From contig JASJAL010000231.1 of the NCBI GenBank assembly GCA_030067055.1, forward strand, positions 1 to 12,230: DNA of 12,230 nucleotides, given 5' to 3'. The translations under genes and the position numbers were made by a program. Within the stretch, counting starts at the first letter, position 1, and each line of letters opens with the position of its first letter. The stretch is from Kiloniellales bacterium (GTDB taxonomy: Bacteria > Pseudomonadota > Alphaproteobacteria > Kiloniellales > JAKSBE01). Below are positions 1 to 8,076 of this stretch, piece by piece. Below the pieces are notes generated by a model. That model ran no database searches. It saw only the letters and a list, made by a program, of their open reading frames with translations, and was not told where the DNA came from.

Positions 1-931
<931 letters not shown>

Positions 932-1010
932 GATCTCTCCCTGGAGGTGGCCTGGCGCTGCGTCCTAAGACGATCCGGCAAAGGCCCAGCTTTCTCGTGT
1001 TTCCCTATTC

Positions 1011-1097
1011 TGTCATTGCCGGACTTGATCCGGCAATCCATCGGGTTCGAGGGGCCGCCCTCGCCATGGATCTCCGGAGTCGAGCCCGGGGATGCCA
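1011..1097. repeat. Palindromic REP-like element (VIAGLDPAIH type)
   Basis: Two imperfect inverted arms, about 1011-1040 and 1066-1097, flank a 25-bp centre. The left arm reads TGCCGGACTTGATCCGGCA; the right arm repeats it in reverse complement with several mismatches and one indel. Translated, the plus strand gives VIAGLDPAIH and the minus strand MDCRIKSGNDR, peptides that recur in spurious ORFs of many alphaproteobacterial genomes because this element is abundant there (known from memory). It fills the 198-bp gap between the two leftward genes. Its role is unknown; it could form a hairpin in the transcript and affect expression of the downstream dehydratase. Confidence 0.8.
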
Positions 1098-1129
1098 GTG
1101 GTTCGCGAGGCTTACTTGGAAGCGCCGCG

Positions 1130-2116
1130 TCACGCTTCCAGATAGTCCGCGATGTAGTAGGCGACGATCTCGTCCAGGCTGCTCTCGCGGGGCAAGCCAA
1201 GGGCCAAGGCGCGGTCGTAGTAGGTGTCGAGCGGCCAGGTCTTGACGATCTCCTCGATGAAGGGATCCGGCTCGACCGTGATCTTGCCCAGCGGGCGGTC
1301 GCCGGCGACGCGGTGTAGGGCCTCGATCATTTCGGCCACGGTCACGGTGAGCGCCGGCAGGCTGACCGCTCGGTCACCGCCCAGCTTGTCACCGGGCAGC
1401 TCGTGGAGCGCGACGATGCCGTCGACGATGGCGCGGTAGCCCAGCAGCGGCATGACGACCTCGGGCTTGACCGGCAGGGCCATGTCGACGCCGTTCAATG
1501 GCTCGCGGAAGACCCCGGAGACGAAGCTGGAGGCCGCCAGGTTCGGCTTGCCCGGCCGGATGATCACGGTCGGCAGGCGCGCCGCCCGGCCGTCGATGAA
1601 GCCCTTGCGGGTGTAGTCGTTGATCAGCAGCTCTCCGACCGACTTGGTCATGCCGTAGGTCGTCTGCGGGGTCTGCTTGGTGGTGTCGCCGACGCTCTCC
1701 GGCATGGCCGCGCCGCCGAAGACCGCGATCGAGCTGGCGAAGACCAAGCGCGGCGTCGAGCCGCGGGCGCGCAGGGCCTCTAGGACGTGCAGGTTGCCGT
1801 CCAGGTTGACCCGCATGGCCAGGTCGAAGTCCTGCTCGCCGCCGCCGCTGACCACCGAGGCCAGGTGGAAGACCGCGATGTCGTCGCGGTCGATCAGCCC
1901 TGACACCGTGTCACGGTCGCTGATATCGCCGGCGACGAAGCGGGCCTCCTCCGCCAATGCCGGGGGCAGGGGGTCCGGCACCGCCTGGTCGAAGAGCAGC
2001 ATCTCGTCGATCGCCGCTTTCCCGCCAGAGGGTGCCGTGATCTCGCCGATGTCCAGCAAACGCCGCGCCAGCCGTTGCCCGATGAAGCCGGCGCCGCCCG
2101 TGATGACCACTTTCAT
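1130..2116 (-). CDS. denD: NAD-dependent epimerase/dehydratase-family dehydrogenase, D-erythronate dehydrogenase-like
   Basis: A 328-residue extended short-chain dehydrogenase. The Rossmann motif GGAGFIG is at 7-13, Asp64 in VAGDIS suits NAD binding, Ser128/Ser129 lie in FASSI, and the catalytic pair Tyr154/Lys158 is in YGMTK. The stretches LLINDYTRKGFIDGRAARLP and RPGKPNLAASSFVSG are typical of the D-erythronate 2-dehydrogenase (DenD) group, which oxidises D-erythronate to 2-keto-D-tetronate; related enzymes act on other sugar acids, so the symbol is by family resemblance. The reading frame stays open upstream to an ATG at 2464, but that extension would run antisense through the neighbouring gene. 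The ATG at 2116 starts a canonical MKVVITGG and is preceded by a GGGACGGAAAAG purine stretch. It is divergent from the hydroxyacid dehydrogenase across 108 bp and probably co-directed with the dehydratase downstream. No other tetronate genes (otnK, otnC, otnI) are in the window. Confidence 0.85.
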   Translation of the reverse strand: MKVVITGGAGFIGQRLARRLLDIGEITAPSGGKAAIDEMLLFDQAVPDPLPPALAEEARFVAGDISDRDTVSGLIDRDDIAVFHLASVVSGGGEQDFDLAMRVNLDGNLHVLEALRARGSTPRLVFASSIAVFGGAAMPESVGDTTKQTPQTTYGMTKSVGELLINDYTRKGFIDGRAARLPTVIIRPGKPNLAASSFVSGVFREPLNGVDMALPVKPEVVMPLLGYRAIVDGIVALHELPGDKLGGDRAVSLPALTVTVAEMIEALHRVAGDRPLGKITVEPDPFIEEIVKTWPLDTYYDRALALGLPRESSLDEIVAYYIADYLEA

Positions 2117-2163
2117 GTTTTTCTTTTCCGTCCCGTCTTGGCCTCCGCCTTCGCCCAAGGCTA

Positions 2164-2173
2164 ATGTATACCT
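2164..2173. promoter_or_regulatory. Candidate operator, GTATAC-centred palindrome in divergent spacer
   Basis: The 108-bp spacer between the two divergent arms contains ATGTATACCT, with a perfect GTATAC core at 2166-2171, in an A/T-rich island (about 2161-2178) that stands out from the GC-rich surroundings. FadR/GntR-family regulators of sugar-acid operons often bind TnGTnnACnA-type palindromes of this shape. The site could also contribute to -10 elements on either strand (TATACC rightward, TATACA leftward). No regulator gene is in the window, so this is inference from position and shape. Confidence 0.35.
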
Positions 2174-2224
2174 TAATCGAGCGCGAGCCTTTCCTGGCGC
2201 GTGACGTGATCCTGAGGGGGAGAG

Positions 2225-3172
<948 letters not shown>

Positions 3173-3202
3173 CAAGAAGACAAACGAGAGGAATTCCCAG
3201 AG

Positions 3203-4048
3203 ATGAAGTTGTTGCGCTATGGCCCCAAGGGGCAGGAGAAGCCCGGTCTGCTCGATGCCCAGGGCGGCATCCGGGATCTGTCAGGCCAGGTCGACGACAT
3301 CGCCGGCGAGGTCCTGAGCGACGCGGGACTGGACAAGTTGCGGGCGCTCGATCCCGATAGCCTGCCCCTGGTCCCGGACGATCCGCGCATCGGTCCCTGC
3401 GTCGGGCGGGTCGGCAAGCTGGTCTGCATCGGTCTCAACTACCGCGACCACGCCGAGGAATCCGGCCAGCCGGTCCCCGAGGAGCCGGTCATCTTCATGA
3501 AGGCGACTTCTTCGCTCTCCGGGCCCGACGATCCGGTGATCATCCCGCGCGGCTCTGAGAAGACCGACTGGGAGGTCGAGCTCGCCTTCGTCATCGGCAA
3601 GGAAGCGCGTTACATCGAGCAGGCCGATTGGGCCGACTACATCGCCGGCTATTGCGTCTGCAACGATGTCTCTGAGCGGGCCTTCCAGCTGGAAGGCACC
3701 GGCCAGTGGGTCAAGGGCAAGAGTGCGGACAGCTTCGCGCCGCTGGGTCCCTGGATGGTGACCCGCGACGAGATCCCCGATCCCCAGGCGCTCGACGTCT
3801 GGCTCGACGTCGACGGCACCCGGCGCCAGGGCGGCAACACGCAGACCATGATCTTTCCGGTCGCCGAGCTGGTTACCTACGTCTCCCGCTTCATGAGCCT
3901 GCAGCCGGGCGACGTGATTTCCACCGGCACCCCGCCGGGCGTCGGCCTCGGCCACAAGCCGCCGATCTTCCTTTCGCCCGGCCAGATCATGACCCTGGGC
4001 ATCGAGGGCCTTGGCGCGCAGCGGCAGGAGGTGGTCGCCTCGGACTGA
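3203..4048 (+). CDS. Fumarylacetoacetate hydrolase-family protein (2,4-diketo-3-deoxy acid hydrolase-like)
   Basis: A 281-residue FAH-superfamily enzyme. A short N-terminal domain is followed by the catalytic fold with GLNYRDHAEE (77-86), metal ligands Glu124 and Glu126 (in DWEVELAFVIGK) and Asp155 (CNDVSER), active-site Lys173 (KGKSADSFAPLGPW) and the late motif ISTGTPPGVG. The family cleaves C-C bonds of acyl-pyruvates; close types are 2,4-diketo-3-deoxy-L-fuconate/rhamnonate hydrolase, 5-hydroxy-2,4-dioxopentanoate hydrolase, and proteins loosely labelled ureidoglycolate lyase. The neighbouring dehydratase and dehydrogenases favour a diketo sugar acid, giving pyruvate plus lactate or glycolate; this is inference. 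The start has a GAGAGGAAT site upstream and lies 30 bp after the preceding stop, so it is an operon partner of the 2225 gene. Nothing looks truncated. Confidence 0.9.
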   Translation: MKLLRYGPKGQEKPGLLDAQGGIRDLSGQVDDIAGEVLSDAGLDKLRALDPDSLPLVPDDPRIGPCVGRVGKLVCIGLNYRDHAEESGQPVPEEPVIFMKATSSLSGPDDPVIIPRGSEKTDWEVELAFVIGKEARYIEQADWADYIAGYCVCNDVSERAFQLEGTGQWVKGKSADSFAPLGPWMVTRDEIPDPQALDVWLDVDGTRRQGGNTQTMIFPVAELVTYVSRFMSLQPGDVISTGTPPGVGLGHKPPIFLSPGQIMTLGIEGLGAQRQEVVASD

Positions 4049-4089
4049 GCTGCCTGAAGCAGGCAGGAGTCTTCAAGTTGAGAGAATTT

Positions 4090-4167
4090 CCCTCACCCGC
4101 TCGATCTGTTTGCCGCCCTCTTTTCGGGCGAAAGGGCTGCGGAGCCTTGGCCGGGGCCGGGTGAGGG
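4090..4167. repeat. Inverted-repeat element with CCCTCACCCG arms
   Basis: Perfect 10-bp inverted arms, CCCTCACCCG at 4090-4099 and CGGGTGAGGG at 4158-4167, flank a 58-bp centre. The centre has its own smaller hairpin potential (GCCCTC...GAAAGGGC, about 4114-4136). The minus-strand reading includes SPLTRPRPRLRSPF, a peptide typical of dispersed CCCTCACCC...GGGTGAGGG elements in GC-rich Proteobacteria (from memory). It fills most of the 162-bp spacer between two same-strand genes. It lacks a terminal T-run, so it is not an obvious intrinsic terminator; it may damp read-through or stabilise the upstream mRNA. Confidence 0.75.
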
Positions 4168-4210
4168 GGGATCCAATCCGACAAATACGACGAAACACTG
4201 GGAGGACACC

Positions 4211-5185
4211 ATGGCGAAGCGCGTAGCGGCCAAGCGGCCGGTAAAGAAGGCTGCGGCCAAGAAGCCGGCGGCCAAGGCGGCACCGGCCAAGAAGGAAAGG
4301 GTGGGCTTCATCGGCGTCGGGCTGATGGGCCACGGCATGGCCAAGAACATCGTCGAGAAGGGCTATCCGCTCTCGATCATGGGCCATCGCAACAAGAAGC
4401 CGGTGCGCGACCTGGTCAAGCGCGGCGCGAAGGAGGTCAAGAGCCCGGCCGAGATGGCCAAGCGCAGCGACGTCATCTTCCTCTGCGTCACCTCCTCGGT
4501 GCAGGTCGAGGACCTGATGCGGCGCAAGGACGGGATCCTCGCCGGCGCAAGCAAGGGGCTCACCGTGGTCGACTGCTCGACCTCGGATCCCAACTCGACC
4601 CTGGCCTTGGCCGAGGAGCTCAAGGCCAAGGGCATCAAATTGATCGACGCGCCGCTGGGCCGCACCCCAAAGGAGGCCGAGGAGGGCCGGCTCAACGCCT
4701 TCGTCGGTGCCGACAAGGCGACCCTCAAGGCGCTGATGCCGCTGCTCCAGACCTGGGCCGAAAACATCATCCACGTTGGCCCTGTCGGCACCGGCCACAA
4801 GATGAAGCTGATCAACAACTTCGTCGCCATGACCTACGCCGCGCTCTACGCCGAGGCATTCACCGCCTGCAAGAAGACCGGGGTCAGCATCGAGACCTTC
4901 CACGACGTCATCGCCGCCGGCGGGCTCAACAACATCTTCTTCCAGAACTATTGCAAGTGGGTGCTGGGCCGCGATCCCAAGGCGCACGAGTTCAGCATCC
5001 GGAACTGTGCCAAGGACATGGGCTACTACAACAATATGGCCGATGCGGTCGGACTGACCACGATCATCGGCGCCGCCGCCAAGCAGAGCTACACCCTGGC
5101 CATGAGCCAGGGGGCCGGCGACAAATACATGCCCATGATGGCCGACGCGATCGGCGCGGTGAACGGAGTCAAGTTCGGAAAATAG
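4211..5185 (+). CDS. Beta-hydroxyacid dehydrogenase (3-HIBADH family) with Lys/Ala-rich N-terminal tail and YihU-like GRT loop
   Basis: A 324-residue NAD(P)-dependent reductase. Residues 1-30 form a basic tail (12 Lys/Arg, 11 Ala, 3 Pro; core KKAAAKKPAAK). The Rossmann fold then starts with GFIGVGLMG (32-40), followed by DCSTSDP (121-127), the substrate loop DAPLGRTPKEA (147-157) and catalytic Lys199 in KLINN, then an all-helical C-terminal domain. Most family members (3-hydroxyisobutyrate, tartronate semialdehyde, L-threonate dehydrogenases) have SGG where this has GRT (150-152). E. coli sulfolactaldehyde reductase YihU has GRT there, with the arginine contacting the sulfonate, so a strongly anionic substrate is likely. 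The tail is truly encoded, since a strong GGGAGGA site sits just before the ATG at 4211. The gene follows the hydrolase after 162 bp containing an inverted repeat; co-transcription is likely but not certain. MGHRN (57-61) after the second strand suggests NADPH use. Confidence 0.88.
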   Translation: MAKRVAAKRPVKKAAAKKPAAKAAPAKKERVGFIGVGLMGHGMAKNIVEKGYPLSIMGHRNKKPVRDLVKRGAKEVKSPAEMAKRSDVIFLCVTSSVQVEDLMRRKDGILAGASKGLTVVDCSTSDPNSTLALAEELKAKGIKLIDAPLGRTPKEAEEGRLNAFVGADKATLKALMPLLQTWAENIIHVGPVGTGHKMKLINNFVAMTYAALYAEAFTACKKTGVSIETFHDVIAAGGLNNIFFQNYCKWVLGRDPKAHEFSIRNCAKDMGYYNNMADAVGLTTIIGAAAKQSYTLAMSQGAGDKYMPMMADAIGAVNGVKFGK

Positions 5186-5201
5186 TTAGTTAACAAGTGG
5201 T

Positions 5202-5232
5202 TATAATCTGTTTTTAAGGCCATTTTAAGGCC
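5202..5232 (+). promoter_or_regulatory. Candidate promoter -10 (TATAAT) plus tandem TTTTAAGGCC repeats
   Basis: A perfect TATAAT lies at 5202-5207 in a short A/T-rich stretch between the dehydrogenase stop and the lipoprotein gene. Five bases later come two direct copies of TTTTAAGGCC (5212-5221 and 5223-5232), spaced 11 bp apart, one helical turn. A convincing -35 at 16-18 bp is not visible. The arrangement suggests that the lipoprotein has its own promoter with a possible regulator site at or just after the transcription start. Confidence 0.4.
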
Positions 5233-5275
5233 GGGGCGGGACTCTTCGGGCGAGCCAAATCCCGAGGAGACCCCC

Positions 5276-5845
5276 ATGCGCCGCCCGCTCGCCCTTGCCC
5301 TGAGTTGCCTTACGGTTTTGCTGATCGCCGGCTGCATGAGCCCGTCGGGCGACACGCCGGCGCAGAAGCGCAAGGCGGCCGCGCAGATGCGCAGTGACAC
5401 CCTGGCCAAGCTCTACGCCATCCGGCCCAGCGCCAGGTCCGAGATCAAGCGGGCGGTCGGCTACGCGGTCTTCAGCAACGTCGGGGTGAATCTAATCTTT
5501 CTCTCCGCCGGTAACGGCTATGGCGTGGTGCGCGACAATCACAAACGTCGTGACGTCTATATGAAGATGATCACCGGCGGAATCGGTATTGGCCTCGGGC
5601 TCAAGGACTTTCGTGGCGTCTTCGTCTTCACCACCCGCGAAGCTCTGAACCGCTTTGTCGAGTACGGCTGGGATGCTGGTGCGCAGGCCGATGCCGCTGC
5701 GAAGAGCAGCGACAAGGGCGGCGCCTTCGCCGGCGCCATCAGTGTCGCACCCGGTATCGAGCTCTACCAGATCACCGAGAATGGCCTCGCACTGCAAGCC
5801 ACCATCCAGGGCACCAAGTACTGGCGCGATGACGATCTCAGCTAG
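5276..5845 (+). CDS. SYLF (Ysc84)-domain lipoprotein
   Basis: A 189-residue protein with a lipoprotein signal: basic MRR, a hydrophobic stretch and the lipobox LIAGC with Cys20 as the lipidated residue. The rest (about 35-187) matches the SYLF/Ysc84 family, with motifs RAVGYAVFSNVGV, GNGYGVV, GGIGIGLGLKDF and a late GIELYQITENGLALQATIQGT (split by family-typical small residues). Eukaryotic SYLF domains bind phosphoinositides; bacterial ones are mostly uncharacterised envelope lipoproteins. Asp/Glu at +2 (the inner-membrane retention signal of enterics) is absent: Cys20 is followed by Met, which fits outer-membrane sorting under that rule. The ATG at 5276 has GAGGAGA upstream. It lies 90 bp after the preceding gene with a TATAAT between, so it is probably a separate transcription unit unrelated to the sugar-acid genes. 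Confidence 0.92.
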   Translation: MRRPLALALSCLTVLLIAGCMSPSGDTPAQKRKAAAQMRSDTLAKLYAIRPSARSEIKRAVGYAVFSNVGVNLIFLSAGNGYGVVRDNHKRRDVYMKMITGGIGIGLGLKDFRGVFVFTTREALNRFVEYGWDAGAQADAAAKSSDKGGAFAGAISVAPGIELYQITENGLALQATIQGTKYWRDDDLS

Positions 5846-5942
5846 GTCCGGCGTCGGATCGCACAGCGAGGAGCGCCCGAACCGGAACGGAGCTGGTTTG
5901 ACGAGTGTCTATCGCCAATCCAACCTGATTTGAATCACGGCC

Positions 5943-6425
5943 CTATTCGACTCGATAGGAGTCGTGGCAGATCCGGCACTGGTTCGTCATCTTGCTCAGC
6001 GCCAGCATGAGGCTTCGATGCTGTTCGCTCGAGGGCTTGCGCGGCATGTTGCGCGCCAGGGCGGCGAACTCGGTCGAGACCTCGCGAAAGCGCAGGCTGA
6101 TGGCTCGGAACTCTTCGGGCAGGTGGGACCCGATACCGAGATCCGGCCCTTCTCTCTTTCCTTCTTCGGATGCGGCATTCTGGAAACGGGCGACCCCCAG
6201 CTCGGCATCGGCAATTTGCGCCGCCGCCGCATAGTCGCCCTGCCCCAGCGCGGTGACGATGCCGTCCAGGCTGACCACGTGACCCAGCATCTGCGCCAGG
6301 AAGATCGCCTTGGCGTCGGCCGGCAGGGTCACGGACTGACGCCGTTGTTGCTCCTGGCCCAGCAGCGCCGTACCGGTCAGGCAAACGGATGCAAGCAGAA
6401 AAATCGTCAGTGTCCGGCGTTTCAT
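5943..6425 (-). CDS. Secreted cytochrome c with C-terminal CxxCH (class II / cytochrome c'-like)
   Basis: A 160-residue exported protein. An N-terminal signal sequence (MKRR then a hydrophobic core, to about residue 23) is followed by a mostly helical domain and a single haem-binding motif CRICH (Cys150, Cys153, His154) six residues from the C-terminus. A haem site at the end of the last helix of a four-helix bundle is the class II cytochrome c layout. Met46 and His49, in LAQMLGHVVSLDGI of the first helix, are candidates for the second axial ligand. Such proteins act in the periplasm in electron transfer or gas binding; the partner is unknown. The frame is open to an ATG at 6458, but the ATG at 6425 gives the proper signal peptide and has GGGGGACC just upstream. 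It converges with the SYLF gene; there are no redox genes beside it. Confidence 0.85.
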   Translation of the reverse strand: MKRRTLTIFLLASVCLTGTALLGQEQQRRQSVTLPADAKAIFLAQMLGHVVSLDGIVTALGQGDYAAAAQIADAELGVARFQNAASEEGKREGPDLGIGSHLPEEFRAISLRFREVSTEFAALARNMPRKPSSEQHRSLMLALSKMTNQCRICHDSYRVE

Positions 6426-6700
6426 CTTGGTCCCCCGTCGCCTCGCTGCCCTCGCCAAGCCTCTCCCGGGCAGACTAGATGAGAGCCAAGGTGGTCGCCA
6501 AGGCGGAGAATCGGCGCTACAGGAAGTAACGGGCTTTCGGTTGGGCCACAGGTCGCAATTGAGATGCGGCCCGATCGCTTGACATTGCAGCCGGTTGTTT
6601 CGCCCAGGCGCATCGAGTGCCTTCGAGCATCCGACGCTGAGATTGGCACTTTGCCGCCAGTTCTATGTTGCCCTGGAACCTTGAGGAGGCCGGATCGGCC

Positions 6701-7339
6701 ATGGATCACGTCACCCTCTACGGCGCGACCTACAGCGTCTTCACCCGGATCGCCCGGCTGGTGCTGGAGGAGTCGGGGGTCGGTTATCGCCTGGTCGAGG
6801 TCGACATCTTCGACCCGGAGGCCCTACCCCCCGGGTACCTGGAGCGGCATCCCTTCGGCAAGATCCCGGCTTTCGAGCACGAGGGCTTCCGGCTCTTCGA
6901 GACCGACGCCATCGCCCGCTACGTGATCGAGAGCACGGACGGGAACGGCCTGGTTCCGGAGACCGCGGCCGCGCGGGCGCGGATGACTCAGGTTCAGCGT
7001 ATCGCCGACAACTACGCCTATCCGATCCTGGTCTGGGGCGTATACGTAGAGGAAACCCGGGGCTCGCTGGCCGCAGAGACAGTCGAGCAGGCGCACAAGG
7101 TCCTGTCGGTTTTCGAAGAGCTCTGGGAGGGGCCGTTCCTTCTGGGTGAAGCGCTCAGCCTGGCCGACCTCTGGCTGGCGCCGGTCCTGACCCTGTTCCG
7201 CTGCGCGCCGACCGGCCGGGCCCTGCTCTCGGAGTTTCCGGAGCTGGAAAGCTGGCTCCAGCACATGCAGGCGCGGCCCTCGATGCAGGCGACGCGCTTC
7301 CCGCCGGAGCTGGCGGCAAAGGAACGAACCCCGGGCTAA
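6701..7339 (+). CDS. Glutathione S-transferase family protein
   Basis: A 212-residue cytoplasmic protein with the two GST domains. The N-terminal thioredoxin-like half has TYSVFTR, with Ser12 as probable catalytic residue, the cis-proline motif KIPAF (Pro56) and the glutathione-binding FETDAIARYV with Glu67/Thr68. The helical C-terminal half has GPFLLGEALSLADLWLAPV, the usual N-capping/hydrophobic-staple region. The family conjugates glutathione to electrophiles or acts in stress response or isomerisation; the substrate is not predictable. I chose the ATG at 6701 because it starts MDHVTLYG, the usual GST beginning, and AGGAGG lies 11 bp upstream; an in-frame ATG at 6665 would place that site inside the gene. 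It is divergent from the cytochrome and convergent with the following gene, so it is transcribed alone. Confidence 0.9.
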   Translation: MDHVTLYGATYSVFTRIARLVLEESGVGYRLVEVDIFDPEALPPGYLERHPFGKIPAFEHEGFRLFETDAIARYVIESTDGNGLVPETAAARARMTQVQRIADNYAYPILVWGVYVEETRGSLAAETVEQAHKVLSVFEELWEGPFLLGEALSLADLWLAPVLTLFRCAPTGRALLSEFPELESWLQHMQARPSMQATRFPPELAAKERTPG

Positions 7340-7426
7340 GGACCTCCCAAGCCCTGCGGCACGTGACCGCCCGGCCGCCGACTCCCGAGTTGTCCCTTCG
7401 CGCCGGGCCGGACGGCCTGAACCGCC

Positions 7427-7786
7427 TCAGTACTTCAAGGCCGGCTTGACGGTCTGGTTGCTCGCCAGGGGCGTGTCCACGCTGCTTGGCTTGGCGCCGG
7501 AGCCTTCGGCGAACTGCTTCTGCACCTTCATGCCCGAGGTCCAGATGCCGACCAGCTCCTTGGCGCAGTGCGCGCGGCTGATCATGCCGGCCTGGACATA
7601 GGGATCGAAGGTTTCCTGGGCCAGCGAGCGGGCGGCGACCTCGCCGGTTCGTCCGCCATGCATGCGGCCTTGGATGAGCATCTCTTGCCGCACCATGTTG
7701 CAGGGATCCAGGGAACCGTAGCGGCCGATGAAAACTGCCGTGAACATGAGCACACCTAGGACGAAGACTGATACCAGGCTTTTCAT
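7427..7786 (-). CDS. Unrecognised small membrane-anchored protein
   Basis: A 119-residue protein that I cannot assign to a family. Residues 1-22 (MKSLVSVFVLGVLMFTAVFIG) form a signal anchor or signal peptide without a lipobox. The remainder is probably periplasmic, with two cysteines (Cys29 in DPCNM, Cys74 in RAHCAKELVG) that could form a disulfide, and an unstructured Ser/Pro/Ala-rich C-terminus. The frame is open to an ATG at 7927, but the ATG at 7786 begins the hydrophobic segment and is preceded by GAAAGGAAC at good spacing. The G/C-rich third positions support it being a real gene. It converges with the GST gene (87 bp between stops) and follows the large acetyltransferase gene in the same direction after 290 bp. 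Confidence 0.7.
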   Translation of the reverse strand: MKSLVSVFVLGVLMFTAVFIGRYGSLDPCNMVRQEMLIQGRMHGGRTGEVAARSLAQETFDPYVQAGMISRAHCAKELVGIWTSGMKVQKQFAEGSGAKPSSVDTPLASNQTVKPALKY

Positions 7787-8076
7787 CCAATGTTCCTTTC
7801 GGGCGGTGCGGGCCCTCTTGGGCCCGGCCTCGGGACGCCGCTGCTCTTGCGGCGTTCGAAGTTTCGGACGATCCGTGGTGCTGATCCACGGGTCCATGTC
7901 GCGATTTCTCGTCATGTCGTGAGGCATCGTTTGCCTTGTTTGCGGCGGTCAGCCGCCTGTCCCGGTCGCGCCCCCGCGCCGACCCTCCCGAGTACCTCTG
8001 CCGGACGGCAAAGTACCAGCTCTACGCTAAGCCAATTCCCGGCCGCGGCGGATGAGCATTTTTGGACATTTTCGGG
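7787..8076. other. 290-bp spacer without a recognised gene
   Basis: Between the start of the small membrane protein and the end of the acetyltransferase gene, no ORF looks coding in codon use or product. Two modest hairpins are visible: CCGTGG/CCACGG arms at 7873-7878 and 7886-7891 (7-nt loop), about 82 bp upstream of the small gene, and GCGGC/GCCGC arms near 7943-7957. Neither has a T-run on the minus strand, so no intrinsic terminator for the acetyltransferase gene is evident. The small gene's promoter should lie here but no clear -35/-10 pair was found. Confidence 0.5.

Noticed and set aside
5846..5942. Possible terminator between convergent lipoprotein and cytochrome genes
   Set aside because: No stem-loop with a T-run was found in these 97 bp.
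6579..6584. CTTGACA -35-like element upstream of the glutathione S-transferase
   Set aside because: The -35 hexamer is perfect, but nothing resembling a -10 occurs at 16-18 bp (GCCCAG region), so I did not list it as a promoter.
7340..7426. Possible bidirectional terminator between the convergent GST and small membrane protein genes
   Set aside because: The stretch is GC-rich with partial complementarity but shows no clean stem followed by a T-run on either strand.
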